Source: Polynucleobacter sp. AP-Melu-500A-A1
Lineage (GTDB): Bacteria; Pseudomonadota; Gammaproteobacteria; Burkholderiales; Burkholderiaceae
Length of the DNA: 64,000 nt
Direction: 5' to 3'
Assembly: GCF_018882125.1 (NCBI RefSeq)
Contig: NZ_JACVOZ010000002.1
Location: 372,001 to 436,000, forward strand
Shown here: in pieces, positions 8,186 to 18,689 of the stretch
How positions within the stretch are numbered: the stretch's first letter is position 1
How the letters are laid out: every line of letters starts with the position of its first letter
The notes under the pieces: model-generated
Database searches by the model: none
What the model was told of the DNA's origin: nothing
Seen by the model: only the letters and a program-made list of their open reading frames with translations
Made by a program: the position numbers and the translations under genes

Positions 8186-9976
8186 TTACTCTAGGAGGCC
8201 AGCGGCTACCAATCCCTCAGTTCCAGCGGGATGGCGGCAATCAATATCTTCAAATTCATTCACATTATTAATTTCAGTACCCATCGCAATATTGGTGATC
8301 TTTTCTAGAATGATCTCCACTACTACCGGAACACGATGCTCTTTGGCCATCTTTTGCGCCTCAATCAATGCAGCATTGATTTTATTTGGATCCGAGACTC
8401 TGATAGCTTTGCAACCAAGCCCTTCAACGACTTGAACGTGATCTACGCCATAGCCCTTCAGGGTTTGATCGTCCACGTTGATATTGTCAAAAGCCAGTTG
8501 AACACAATAATCCATCTCAAAACCACGCTGCGCTTGACGAATTAAACCTAGGTAACTGTTATTCACCAAGACCATCACTAATGGCAAGTTAAATTGTGCG
8601 CCAACTGCTAATTCCTCAATCAAGAATTGGAAGTCGTAGTCACCAGCAAGTCCAACGACAGTCTTGGTTGTATCGGAGGCCAATGCACCTAATGCAGCTG
8701 GAATTGTCCAGCCAAGGGGGCCAGCTTGACCGCAGTTAATCCATTGACGAGCACCGTAGACATGTAAGAATTGACCGCCAGCAATTTGCGATAGGCCAAT
8801 AGTCGATACATATACAGTGTCACGACCAAATACGGAATTCATCTCTTGATAGACGCGTTGTGGCTTGATGGGCACATTATCAAAGTTGGTTTTACGGAGC
8901 ATCAAGCTCTTACGCTCCTGGCAACGCTCAACCCATTCAGTGTAGTTAGTAAGCTTGCCTTTTGCTTTCCATTCCTTAGCAACTTCAACAAATAATTCTA
9001 AGGCTGCTTTTGCATCTGAAACAATGCCGTAGTCGGGATTAAATACGCGACCAATTTGGGTTGGCTCAATGTCAACGTGAATAAACTTGCGATCTTTGCA
9101 ATACACATCGATTGATCCAGTGTGGCGGTTAGCCCAGCGGTTACCAATACCCAAAACAAGATCACTAGCTAGGAGAGTGGCATTACCATAGCGGTGTGAG
9201 GTTTGAAGGCCAACCATACCGGCCATCAATGGATGATCATCCGGAATGGCTCCCCAACCCATGAGGGTTGGGATCACTGGAATACCAGTCAATTCTGCAA
9301 ACTCCACTAACAGAGCATCTGCATCAGCGTTAATAATGCCGCCGCCAGCAACAATTAATGGCTTTTTGGCAGACATCAACATTTCGAGCGCTTTTTCGAT
9401 CTGCTTACGGCTAGCTGCTGGTTTGTATACCGGCAATGGCTCATACGTATCGATATCAAATTCAATTTCAGCTAATTGAACATCAATCGGCAAGTCGATT
9501 AATACTGGTCCGGGGCGGCCTGAACGCATCACATGAAATGCCTGTTGGAAAACCCGTGGCACTAAGCCAGGCTCACGAACCGTTACAGACATCTTTGTTA
9601 CTGGCTTAGAAATCGTCTCAATATCAACAGCCTGAAAATCTTCTTTGTAAAGACGAGCACGTGGAGCTTGTCCAGTAATGCAGAGAATGGGAATAGAGTC
9701 AGCGCTTGCGGAATACAGTCCTGTAATCATGTCAGTACCGGCTGGGCCGGAAGTACCGATACAAACACCAATGTTACCTGCTTTAGCTCTTGTATAACCT
9801 TCAGCCATGTGTGAAGCGCCTTCAACATGTCGGGCTAGGATATGCGTAATTGACTGACGTTCGCGTAATTGTGCGTAAAGTGGATTAATAGCAGCTCCAG
9901 GAACACCAAATGCAGTGGTGATACCTTCTTTTTCCATCACCAATACTGCTGCCATTGCGGCTTTCATTTTTGCCAT
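8186..9976 (-). CDS. gcl: Glyoxylate carboligase (tartronate-semialdehyde synthase)
   Basis: Gcl is a thiamine-diphosphate enzyme that joins two glyoxylate molecules to tartronate semialdehyde with loss of CO2. The protein has the three-domain layout of the acetolactate synthase family. Its N-terminal motif reads [13 protein letters not shown]: the usual catalytic glutamate of the family is replaced by valine, the hallmark of Gcl. The ThDP/Mg motif [15 protein letters not shown] with [12 protein letters not shown] is intact. A near-perfect AGGAGGAG site precedes the ATG. Length 596 is normal. A LysR gene is divergent 136 bases away and probably controls it. Confidence 0.95.
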   Translation of the reverse strand: MAKMKAAMAAVLVMEKEGITTAFGVPGAAINPLYAQLRERQSITHILARHVEGASHMAEGYTRAKAGNIGVCIGTSGPAGTDMITGLYSASADSIPILCITGQAPRARLYKEDFQAVDIETISKPVTKMSVTVREPGLVPRVFQQAFHVMRSGRPGPVLIDLPIDVQLAEIEFDIDTYEPLPVYKPAASRKQIEKALEMLMSAKKPLIVAGGGIINADADALLVEFAELTGIPVIPTLMGWGAIPDDHPLMAGMVGLQTSHRYGNATLLASDLVLGIGNRWANRHTGSIDVYCKDRKFIHVDIEPTQIGRVFNPDYGIVSDAKAALELFVEVAKEWKAKGKLTNYTEWVERCQERKSLMLRKTNFDNVPIKPQRVYQEMNSVFGRDTVYVSTIGLSQIAGGQFLHVYGARQWINCGQAGPLGWTIPAALGALASDTTKTVVGLAGDYDFQFLIEELAVGAQFNLPLVMVLVNNSYLGLIRQAQRGFEMDYCVQLAFDNINVDDQTLKGYGVDHVQVVEGLGCKAIRVSDPNKINAALIEAQKMAKEHRVPVVVEIILEKITNIAMGTEINNVNEFEDIDCRHPAGTEGLVAAGLLE

Positions 9977-10058
9977 GATTCATCTCCTCCTATATTTGGT
10001 ATAGACGAATGATCTTCAAATTCGGCCGACTTGAGAACCTCACCAAATCTATATCTAG

Positions 10059-10075
10059 TATTCCGTGGTGGAATA
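10059..10075. promoter_or_regulatory. Candidate LysR-type operator between gcl and its regulator
   Basis: TATTCC-GTGGT-GGAATA is a perfect 6-bp inverted repeat with a 5-base centre and contains the T-N11-A pattern typical of LysR-type sites. It lies 38 bases before the regulator ATG and 83 bases before gcl, the usual position for a shared regulatory site. Confidence 0.6.
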
Positions 10076-10112
10076 GTGTAAAAAGTCCCTATTGGCACTA
10101 AAAAGATAGGCT

Positions 10113-11036
10113 ATGGACCGCGTACAAGGTATTTCGCTCTATATACGGGTTGTTGAGACAGGCTCGTTTAGCAAGGCTGCAGAGGATTTGGGCATCACCC
10201 AACCTACCGCAACCAAATTTGTTGCCAGCCTTGAAAAGCGCTTAGCCACCTTGTTATTGCACCGCAGCACAAGAGGGGTAACTCCCACTGAAATCGGAAA
10301 AATCTATTACGAAAAGTGCAAAGGGATTGCACGAGAAATTGAAGAAGCAGATGACTTGGCATCCCTCATGCAATCGAAGGTACGCGGCAAGATCACCATC
10401 AGTGCTTCGGTCGACTTTGGACGTCGTGTCCTCACGCCTTCTGTTCTGCAGTTCATGTTGCTTCACCCCGAACTAGAGGTTAATCTCAACATGGATGACC
10501 GCTACATCAACCTGATTGAGCAGGGAGTAGATCTAGCCATTCGCATGCGCCGTTTGCCAGACTCCTCTCTAGGCTCTCGCTTTTTAGGCTCAAATCCTTG
10601 GGTCATGGTGGCCAGCCCGGAATACCTCAAAGATCATCCTGCGCCTAACAAACCTAAAGATATTGCGCACCATCAGGCCCTGATTTACACCACCGCACAG
10701 GGCGATCACCGGTGGAATTTAAGCAATCAGAACAATCAAAGCGAAATCGTTGAGGTCAAGGGTCCATTCACCTCTAATAACTTATCAGCGATTTTGGCTG
10801 CAGCCAGAGCTGGCATGGGCCTAGCAGTGCTTCCTTGGTATGTCGCTCACCAATCCGTCAAAGATAAGGTGCTCACTCCCGTGATGGAAGATTGGACACT
10901 TCCTTCCCAAGAAATTCATGCGGTATTTTCATCACCAAAACATGTCTCCACTAAAGTGAGTCTATGTATTGATTGGCTGCAAGGTCAATTTAAAGGTAAA
11001 TGGTGGAAAGGTATTGAAACAGAAAAACTGGATTAA
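10113..11036 (+). CDS. LysR-family transcriptional regulator, probable regulator of the glyoxylate operon
   Basis: A winged helix-turn-helix lies at residues 5-60 (VVETGSFSKAAEDLGITQPTATK read in two parts: GSFSKAAEDL then ITQPTATKFV), followed by a coiled linker and a periplasmic-binding-like effector domain to residue 300. Length 307 is standard for the family. It is divergent from gcl, with a T-N11-A palindrome in between, so control of gcl-hyi-glxR is the simple reading. The effector is unknown; glyoxylate or a related two-carbon acid is an inference. It ends at a small hairpin shared with the convergent gene at 11067-11564. Confidence 0.85.
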   Translation: MDRVQGISLYIRVVETGSFSKAAEDLGITQPTATKFVASLEKRLATLLLHRSTRGVTPTEIGKIYYEKCKGIAREIEEADDLASLMQSKVRGKITISASVDFGRRVLTPSVLQFMLLHPELEVNLNMDDRYINLIEQGVDLAIRMRRLPDSSLGSRFLGSNPWVMVASPEYLKDHPAPNKPKDIAHHQALIYTTAQGDHRWNLSNQNNQSEIVEVKGPFTSNNLSAILAAARAGMGLAVLPWYVAHQSVKDKVLTPVMEDWTLPSQEIHAVFSSPKHVSTKVSLCIDWLQGQFKGKWWKGIETEKLD

Positions 11037-11037
11037 A

Positions 11038-11060
11038 AAATCCCAGCAGACCGGGGATTT
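11038..11060. terminator. Weak bidirectional terminator
   Basis: AAATCCC (11038-11044) pairs with GGGATTT (11054-11060) around a 9-base loop, between two convergent genes. The T runs on either side are short, so termination efficiency is uncertain. Confidence 0.45.
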
Positions 11061-11066
11061 ATAGAA

Positions 11067-11564
11067 TTAGAGCCCCACCATCCGATGCAAAATTTTGGGT
11101 TTCATTTCTTCCCAAAGACTTTCAAAGTCTTCAGTCTTAGCGTCTGACAATTGAATGTGCTTGAAAAGACCGCCAAATACGATGGTCTCTTTTTTAGCTA
11201 GAGTCTTTTCAAACTCCGTCAAGCCAATGGGTTTGTCATCGATATCTCTAGTCAACTCTGCTGAACAGACGATCGCATCTGCATCATCATGATCGACTAC
11301 TGCAAATTCAATATATTGCTGATTCTTTTCCACAATCACTAAAGTGCCCCTGGCATAGCAGACGGCTTCATGGGCTTGCACGATATAAGCTAAAAATAAA
11401 TTCTCTTGATCCTTCTCCATCTGCAAATCATCGACAAAGAAAAGATATTGACTGCCCTCACCATTGACCAGAGTAAAGACTTTGGGAGTAACCCCATGCC
11501 CAAGTACTAAATTTCGATAATAGGAGGAGATTTCTACAGCCAGATTTTCAGCAAAAAGATGCAT
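11067..11564 (-). CDS. Conserved-looking hypothetical protein, 165 residues
   Basis: I do not recognise this protein. It is acidic and soluble, without signal peptide or membrane segment. It has alternating beta-rich stretches (PKVFTLVNGEGSQYLFFVDD, then YIEFAVVDHDDADAIVC) and a C-terminal helix, and resembles a small alpha/beta regulatory or binding domain. It lies 17 bases after the DLH-family hydrolase on the same strand and is probably the third gene of an MFS-hydrolase-hypothetical operon. There are no catalytic motifs I can name. Confidence 0.6.
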   Translation of the reverse strand: MHLFAENLAVEISSYYRNLVLGHGVTPKVFTLVNGEGSQYLFFVDDLQMEKDQENLFLAYIVQAHEAVCYARGTLVIVEKNQQYIEFAVVDHDDADAIVCSAELTRDIDDKPIGLTEFEKTLAKKETIVFGGLFKHIQLSDAKTEDFESLWEEMKPKILHRMVGL

Positions 11565-11581
11565 CAGTCACTCGTAGGTAA

Positions 11582-12265
11582 TTAAGTTAAATGTTTCTTG
11601 AAAAATTCGAGTGAGCGAGTCCAAGCCAACTCAGCAGACTCATGGTGATATTGCAAAGGCGCTAAGCCTCGTGAGTCAGATTGAGGATTGGCAAACGCAT
11701 GCTTCGCATCGTAGCGATGAAATTCATGATGAGCGCCCGCTTCCTTTAATTTTTTCTCTAATGTATCAACATCGGCTGGCGAGAAAAACTCATCCTGCAA
11801 GGACCAGTGACCCATCATCGGTTTAGTAATATTATTGGCATCTACAAATTCAGCGGGTGGATTGCCATACCAAACGACTGTAGCATCCAACTCCGGTACA
11901 AAGCAGGCAGAAAGTACTGTCAGTGCACCGCCCATACAGAATCCAGTGACCCCTACTTTGCTACTACCAGTCGCTTTCAGATACTGTACCGCGCCACGAA
12001 TGTCTTGAGAAGCAGCATCACCGAAATCCAAGCCGTTCATTAAGTGCTCAGCCTCTTTTGCCTCAAGGGCCAACTCACCCCGATATAAATCCGGCACCAA
12101 GGCCCGATAACCAGCTTTAGCAAAACGATCGGCCACTGCTTTAATTTGGTCATCCATACCCCACCACTCTTGAATAACTACCACACCAGGTGCATTGGGT
12201 TTATTCGTTGGCTCAGCTAAATAGCCATTAACCGTTTTGCCATCAGGTCTTGTAAATTGAATCAC
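11582..12265 (-). CDS. Dienelactone hydrolase family protein
   Basis: This is an alpha/beta hydrolase of the dienelactone hydrolase family. The nucleophile elbow GFCMGG carries cysteine in place of the usual serine, the DLH signature. VVVIQEWWGMDDQIK at residues 29-43 and the catalytic histidine in KHAFAN near residue 190 are also as expected. Length 227 is normal. It begins with GTG that overlaps the stop of the upstream MFS gene by four bases (GTGA), implying translational coupling. The physiological substrate is unknown; the family acts on cyclic enol lactones but many members are housekeeping esterases. Confidence 0.88.
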   Translation of the reverse strand: MIQFTRPDGKTVNGYLAEPTNKPNAPGVVVIQEWWGMDDQIKAVADRFAKAGYRALVPDLYRGELALEAKEAEHLMNGLDFGDAASQDIRGAVQYLKATGSSKVGVTGFCMGGALTVLSACFVPELDATVVWYGNPPAEFVDANNITKPMMGHWSLQDEFFSPADVDTLEKKLKEAGAHHEFHRYDAKHAFANPQSDSRGLAPLQYHHESAELAWTRSLEFFKKHLT

Positions 12266-13503
12266 AGCTGCTCCTTTAATTTTTTCTTAGGATCTGAATG
12301 GACATATCCTACCAGCCAAATGGTGAGTAGCCCACAAGATGCGGCGCCATAGCCAACCCAGTTGTAGTGCTCCATTCTGCCATCCGAACCAATCGTCACC
12401 ACCATTCCCGCTAGTACCGTAGCAATACCCGATGCCAACATTTGAACCGAGCCTATCAGACTCATAAAGGTTCCTCGAATTTTATTTTCTACCACCTGGC
12501 TGACCATCGCCATCGCCGGAATCATTCTTCCCGAGACCAGAATAAAAAATGCTGTTGAGTTAATTAATACAATCCATAAAGGAGTAACTAGTAGATTCGT
12601 AGTAACCAATAAAGGAATCAAGCTTACTACCGCTAATACTCGAAAGACTTTTACCTTGCCATACTTGTCAGACATATGGCCGATAAACCGCGAACTCATT
12701 AAGGTAGCTACTCCACCACATAGGTAAATCAAGGAGATGTAGGCATTATTAATACCTACATTCGAGGTTAAGTACAAGGCGATATATGGAATGACCGAGA
12801 ATCCTGTCATCATAATGAAGGCCATAAAAATAAAGGCTTTGATATGTTGATGTGCAATCAAGATCTTCACGATTTGACTCATACGGCTGCCTTCATGAAT
12901 ATGGTCTAAATGCCCAGAGATTTTTGGAATATTGCGATAGCCTAAGTACAAAATGACAGTGGAAATCAAGGCGATAAATATAAAGGGCGCTCTCCATCCC
13001 AGGCTAGGAATATGGTGCGCTAAAAACAAACTGAGAGGAACACCTGCAACGGTAGATACCGAAAATGCAGCCATCACTGTTCCCAAGGCTTTTCCTCTGC
13101 GCTCAAAGGGGATCGAATCAGCCACGATAGTTTGCACTAAGGAACCTAAGATTCCGCCAAACGCACCTGCAAATGCCCTCGCAATAAAAAGTGTTTCGTA
13201 GCTCGGCGCAAGACCGCAAGCCAAAGTGGCAACAATAAAACACACATACAAACTTAGGAGAAGTTGTCGACGCTCAAAACGATCCACATAATACGTGGCG
13301 AAGATGCCAGCAATAGCCGCTGCAAAAGTATAAGAAGAGAGTAATAAGCCAAATTGATGAGTACTGATATCAAGCGCTTTAATAAATTCAGGACCCAAGG
13401 GCATCATGATCATGAAGTCCAAAATGTGGGTGAACTGAATACCCGCTAATGCGAGTAGTAAGAAGCGTTCGTGCTTCTGATTGTTTGAAATAGGATTGCT
13501 CAA
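12262..13503 (-). CDS. MFS transporter
   Basis: A major facilitator superfamily protein of about 413 residues with roughly 12 hydrophobic segments. The A-motif-like loop ATYYVDRFERRQLLL follows TM2, and the second-half counterpart GHMSDKYGKVKVFR is clear. Drug/proton antiporter subfamilies have this form, but substrate cannot be read from sequence. Only a TTG is available at the predicted start; no ATG or GTG occurs between it and the upstream in-frame stop, so the exact start is unsure. It is translationally coupled to the DLH-family hydrolase downstream. Confidence 0.85.
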   Translation of the reverse strand: MSNPISNNQKHERFLLLALAGIQFTHILDFMIMMPLGPEFIKALDISTHQFGLLLSSYTFAAAIAGIFATYYVDRFERRQLLLSLYVCFIVATLACGLAPSYETLFIARAFAGAFGGILGSLVQTIVADSIPFERRGKALGTVMAAFSVSTVAGVPLSLFLAHHIPSLGWRAPFIFIALISTVILYLGYRNIPKISGHLDHIHEGSRMSQIVKILIAHQHIKAFIFMAFIMMTGFSVIPYIALYLTSNVGINNAYISLIYLCGGVATLMSSRFIGHMSDKYGKVKVFRVLAVVSLIPLLVTTNLLVTPLWIVLINSTAFFILVSGRMIPAMAMVSQVVENKIRGTFMSLIGSVQMLASGIATVLAGMVVTIGSDGRMEHYNWVGYGAASCGLLTIWLVGYVHSDPKKKLKEQL

Positions 13504-13617
13504 TGCTGGCTTTACTTGAATTTAGGGGTATGTCATTATCGTCCCTATGATCAATCCATGCGCCAGAGGATTTCGTCAGGTCCATATACTGACTCCTGTC
13601 CTCAAACTATTATCCCT

Positions 13618-14103
13618 ATGAATACATTTCTATCTAACCACCCCCTTCTTTATCCACTATTAAAAGAAATCCTAGTAGGCACCCTTCTCTTGCTAGTAGT
13701 TCTCATTTATCACGGAAGTGCCATTAATAAAGTGGCTATGAGATTTGATCGTTTAACCGATAACAATATCGCGAATAAGCAATACAGGTGGGTGTTTTTT
13801 CACTTTTATTTTGCCTTTAGTTCCATAGCGCTGATTCACATATTTGAAGTGCTGTTATGGGCATTCTTTTTAAGGATGCTAGGCCTAGTGGATGACACCT
13901 TATTGGCAATTATTTTTTCTGGAAGCTGTTACACAACCGTTGGATTTGCTCCAGACAACCTTCCCCATGGTTGGAAGAGTCTGGCATTCTTCATCGCCTT
14001 TACTGGCCTGTTTTCACTAGCCTGGACTACCTCGATCATGATCGGTATGACCAACGTCTATCAACAGGCTTGGAGGGCAAAATACAAGATGAAGCATCAT
14101 TAA
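13618..14103 (+). CDS. Small membrane protein resembling a two-helix ion channel
   Basis: About 161 residues from the chosen ATG, with an N-terminal hydrophobic helix (about residues 13-32), a second around residues 55-85 and a third near residues 118-140. Between the last two lies a loop reading SCYTTVGFAP, which resembles the T-V-G-F/Y-G selectivity filter of potassium channels (Ion_trans_2 type), but the final glycine of the filter is alanine. The frame is open back to 13516 but the extra residues look non-hydrophobic and unconserved, so I start at 13618. No good ribosome binding site is visible for any start. It is divergent from the MFS gene. Confidence 0.6.
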   Translation: MNTFLSNHPLLYPLLKEILVGTLLLLVVLIYHGSAINKVAMRFDRLTDNNIANKQYRWVFFHFYFAFSSIALIHIFEVLLWAFFLRMLGLVDDTLLAIIFSGSCYTTVGFAPDNLPHGWKSLAFFIAFTGLFSLAWTTSIMIGMTNVYQQAWRAKYKMKHH

Positions 14104-14171
14104 TGTGCTGCTTTGCAACAATTCTCTAGAAATTGGTGTATCATCAGGGTATACCCTTAAGGAGAGTTCAA

Positions 14172-14327
14172 ATGGCACAGTCCAATACAGTTCAGTTTCA
14201 ACAATCATCAAGCTTTGGTTTAAAGCCTTTATTTGCAATTCGTGATTTTTTTGCCTTACTTTCAGCAGCCTGGGCAGAAGCTAAGGTAATGGAACAGAAA
14301 AGTCACAAAAATAGCGCAAATTGGTAA
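14172..14327 (+). CDS. Small hypothetical protein, 51 residues
   Basis: A strong AAGGAGAG site 6 bases before the ATG and a perfect terminator 50 bases after the stop make this a credible single-gene unit. The protein has a short mixed amphipathic/hydrophobic centre (LFAIRDFFALLSAAWAEAKV) and a polar tail. I do not recognise a family. The same frame is open to 14133 but the ribosome binding site selects 14172. Confidence 0.6.
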   Translation: MAQSNTVQFQQSSSFGLKPLFAIRDFFALLSAAWAEAKVMEQKSHKNSANW

Positions 14328-14376
14328 TAAAACCTCAATTTATTGCTGATTGTTTGGCAATTAATGCCTGTTTTAT

Positions 14377-14410
14377 AAAAAAGCCTCTAAAAATACTTAG
14401 AGGCTTTTTT
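14377..14410. terminator. Strong bidirectional terminator
   Basis: GCCTCTAA (14383-14390) pairs perfectly with TTAGAGGC (14397-14404), preceded by A6 and followed by T6, so it can stop both the 51-residue gene and the convergent gene at 14440-14928. Confidence 0.9.
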
Positions 14411-14439
14411 CATGGCCCTACCTTGGCACCATTTCTGGG

Positions 14440-14928
14440 CTACTTCTTACGGTAATAACCGTATACACAGCGCTTTCCCCCTCGAGAGGGGTCGTGAGTA
14501 TCTTGAAGTACTCCATCAATAACGGCTGTTAAGTGTTTAGAAACCTTAACAATTAATACTCCTGCTGGTAGCTCATTAGGCCGCAGATGTACTTGGCATC
14601 CTGCCCCAACCTGCATTGTGGGAACCCACTCAAACCCGAGCCCAAGAATGTAATTGTGAAAGACATTGCGATGATTGCCGTTGCGGGGAGATGATCCCGT
14701 TTGGTTGAGGCGTCTGGCAAGCTTGTCATTGCGTAGATCAGCATAACTGGCATTTGCGCTTCTGAGGTCTTCATAGACCTGCAAATAGGGCAAACCAGAT
14801 GCAATTGCAATAGACCGAACCACGCAATCCCCAGCACCCCCTTTAAATCCTGCTGACTCCCTCCCTCCATCATTTCTCTGAAATGGAAATACAGGATGAG
14901 ATCGAAAGGGATTTAAGAAGCTAAACAT
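14440..14928 (-). CDS. Hypothetical protein with papain-like Cys-His-Asp layout
   Basis: This 162-residue protein has a segment GGAGDCVVRSIAIASG near residue 30 in which the cysteine sits at the start of a helix, followed about 100 residues later by KHLTAVIDGVLQDTHD. That Cys ... His ... Asp order is what papain-like or C39-like cysteine peptidases show. I infer such a fold but cannot name the family or a substrate. There is no signal peptide. It lies between two terminators and is therefore probably transcribed alone. Confidence 0.6.
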   Translation of the reverse strand: MFSFLNPFRSHPVFPFQRNDGGRESAGFKGGAGDCVVRSIAIASGLPYLQVYEDLRSANASYADLRNDKLARRLNQTGSSPRNGNHRNVFHNYILGLGFEWVPTMQVGAGCQVHLRPNELPAGVLIVKVSKHLTAVIDGVLQDTHDPSRGGKRCVYGYYRKK

Positions 14929-14955
14929 ATCTGATGAAGTATTTCTGAAGGGTAC

Positions 14956-14993
14956 TTAAAAAGAAAATGGATTTGCCTTCCGACAAATCCATT
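14956..14993 (-). terminator. Terminator of glcB
   Basis: Read on the minus strand, AATGGATTTG and CAAATCCATT form a 10-bp stem with an 8-base loop, followed by TTTCTTTTT, 24 bases after the malate synthase stop. Confidence 0.75.
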
Positions 14994-15016
14994 CATATCT
15001 TAATCTTGCCGATAGA

Positions 15017-17233
15017 TTACTTTGCTTGTGCCTGCTTTACCTTTAAGCGCCAAGCATGTAGCAATGGTTCGGTATACCCATTTGGCTGTTCAAGACCCTT
15101 AAAGATCAGATCACTTGCAGCTTGGTAGGCATAGGAATCTTTATAGTTAGGCATCATCGGCTTGTAAAGGGGATCTCCTGCATTTTGCATATCTACAATG
15201 CCAGCCATGCGTTGCAAGGCTTCCTCCACTTCAGCTTTAGTCACGTATTTGTGCAGCAACCAGTTGGCAATATGCTGACTAGAAATACGCAATGTTGCAC
15301 GATCTTCCATTAAGCCTACGTTATAAATATCAGGGACCTTAGAGCAACCAACACCCTGGTCAATCCAACGAACCACATATCCCAAAATTCCTTGGCAATT
15401 ATTATTGAGAGCCTCACGAATCTCTTCTTTAGTCCAATCAGGATACAGCGCAATTGGCACAGTCAAAAGATCATCCGTTAAGGCCTCATACTCAGCTGCA
15501 GTGTCTTGTATTTCCATTTCCTCTTGGATCTTGGCAACATTGACTTGGTGATAATGCATTGCATGCAATGTCGCAGCTGTAGGTGATGGTACCCAAGCGG
15601 TATTAGCACCAGCTTGAGGATGCGCAATTTTTTGCTCTACCATTTCTTTCATGAGATCTGGGGCGGGCCACATGCCTTTACCAATCTGCGCGCGACCGCG
15701 TAAACCGCAATCTAATCCTGCTAAAACGTTACGGCGCTCATATGCGCCAAACCATTTAGCGATCTTCATCCTACCTTTGCGAACCATCGCACCACCATAC
15801 ATCCCGGTATGCATTTCATCACCAGTGCGATCCAAGAATCCAGTATTAATAAAAGCAACGCGAGCACCGGCTGCAGCAATAGCCGCTTTAATATTGACAC
15901 TCATGCGGCGCTCTTCATCCATGATTCCCAATTTCACAGTGTTCTCTGGTAGGCCAAGCAATTTTTCAACGCGACTAAAGAGCTCACTAGCAAATGCCAC
16001 TTCTTCTGCGCTATGCATTTTTGGTTTAACAATATATACAGAGCCCTTACGCGTATTGCCAATTGCTTGACTTGCTGGACGATTAATATCATACAAAGCA
16101 ATTAATACTGTAATTACAGCATCTAAAATGCCCTCGTAGATTTCCTTGCCTTCACCAGTGATGATGGCTGGGTTAGTCATCAGGTGACCAACGTTACGGA
16201 GAAACAAGAGTGAACGGCCATGCAAAGTCACTAGGCCATCTTTTGCGTTTACCGCACCGATACCAGCCTTGTATTGACGGTCTGGATTAAGACTACGGGT
16301 AAAGGTCTTATCACCCTTTTTAACCTCTTCAACCAAAGTACCCTTCAAAATTCCTAGCCAGTTCTCATAAGCAAGCACTTTGTCATCGCCATCAACTACT
16401 GCAACTGAATCTTCTAAGTCGAGAATAGTTGAGAGTGCAGCTTCAAGTACCACATCATTTACACCAGCTGCATCAGTAGCGCCTATGGTTTTGGACTTAT
16501 CAATTTCAATATCAATGTGAATACCGTTATTGCGCAGCAAAACAGATGATGGTGCAGCAGCATCGCCTTGGTATCCAACAAACTGTTTCTCATCAATCAA
16601 ACCAGTAGTGCTGCCATCCTTTAACTTCACTGACAGTTTATTGTCCACCACCGTATATGCCACAACATCGCTGTACAAAGCTTTAGCTAAAGGGGCTGAT
16701 TCATCTAAAAACTGACGGGCATAGGCCACTACCTTTGCGCCTCGAATTGGGTTGTAAGCAGCCTCTTTATCAGCACCACCTTCTGCAGAGATAACATCAG
16801 TGCCATATAAAGCATCATACAAAGAACCCCAACGAGCATTAGCAGCGTTTAAAGCATAGCGAGCGTTGAGCACAGGAACAACCAACTGGGGACCAGCTTG
16901 AAGAGCTAGTTCATCATCAACATTTTGGGTGGTAGCTGAAATATTCTTAGGTACCTCATCTATATATCCAATTTCTTTTAGATACTTGCGATACGCAGGC
17001 ATATCTTTGATTGGGCCTGGATTGGCTTTATGCCATTTATCTAAATCAAGCTGAAGACGATCACGTTTTGCTAGCAATGCTTCATTTATTGGAGTTAAAT
17101 CTTTGACGATCTCATCAAATCCCTTCCAAAAATCAGCGCTCTTAATACCAGTTCCGGGAAGTACTTTGTCTTCAATGAAGCGGTAAAGAGGAGTAGCTAC
17201 TTGAAGCGAATTGCAAGTGGTACGGGCAGTCAT
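15017..17233 (-). CDS. glcB: Malate synthase G
   Basis: Malate synthase condenses glyoxylate with acetyl-CoA to malate. The 738-residue length marks the G isoform. Visible motifs: [20 protein letters not shown] near residue 275, [29 protein letters not shown] and [15 protein letters not shown], which carry the Mg2+-binding acidic residues and the active-site arginine. It stands apart from the gcl operon by about 5 kb but uses the same substrate, so the cell has two assimilatory routes from glyoxylate. No isocitrate lyase or glycolate oxidase is in the window. Confidence 0.95.
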   Translation of the reverse strand: MTARTTCNSLQVATPLYRFIEDKVLPGTGIKSADFWKGFDEIVKDLTPINEALLAKRDRLQLDLDKWHKANPGPIKDMPAYRKYLKEIGYIDEVPKNISATTQNVDDELALQAGPQLVVPVLNARYALNAANARWGSLYDALYGTDVISAEGGADKEAAYNPIRGAKVVAYARQFLDESAPLAKALYSDVVAYTVVDNKLSVKLKDGSTTGLIDEKQFVGYQGDAAAPSSVLLRNNGIHIDIEIDKSKTIGATDAAGVNDVVLEAALSTILDLEDSVAVVDGDDKVLAYENWLGILKGTLVEEVKKGDKTFTRSLNPDRQYKAGIGAVNAKDGLVTLHGRSLLFLRNVGHLMTNPAIITGEGKEIYEGILDAVITVLIALYDINRPASQAIGNTRKGSVYIVKPKMHSAEEVAFASELFSRVEKLLGLPENTVKLGIMDEERRMSVNIKAAIAAAGARVAFINTGFLDRTGDEMHTGMYGGAMVRKGRMKIAKWFGAYERRNVLAGLDCGLRGRAQIGKGMWPAPDLMKEMVEQKIAHPQAGANTAWVPSPTAATLHAMHYHQVNVAKIQEEMEIQDTAAEYEALTDDLLTVPIALYPDWTKEEIREALNNNCQGILGYVVRWIDQGVGCSKVPDIYNVGLMEDRATLRISSQHIANWLLHKYVTKAEVEEALQRMAGIVDMQNAGDPLYKPMMPNYKDSYAYQAASDLIFKGLEQPNGYTEPLLHAWRLKVKQAQAK

Positions 17234-17291
17234 GTTGTAAACCTTTGTTTCGAGTGCAGTAGTTAATAAAAAAGAGAGTTAAATACGCGCA

Positions 17292-18689
<1,398 letters not shown>

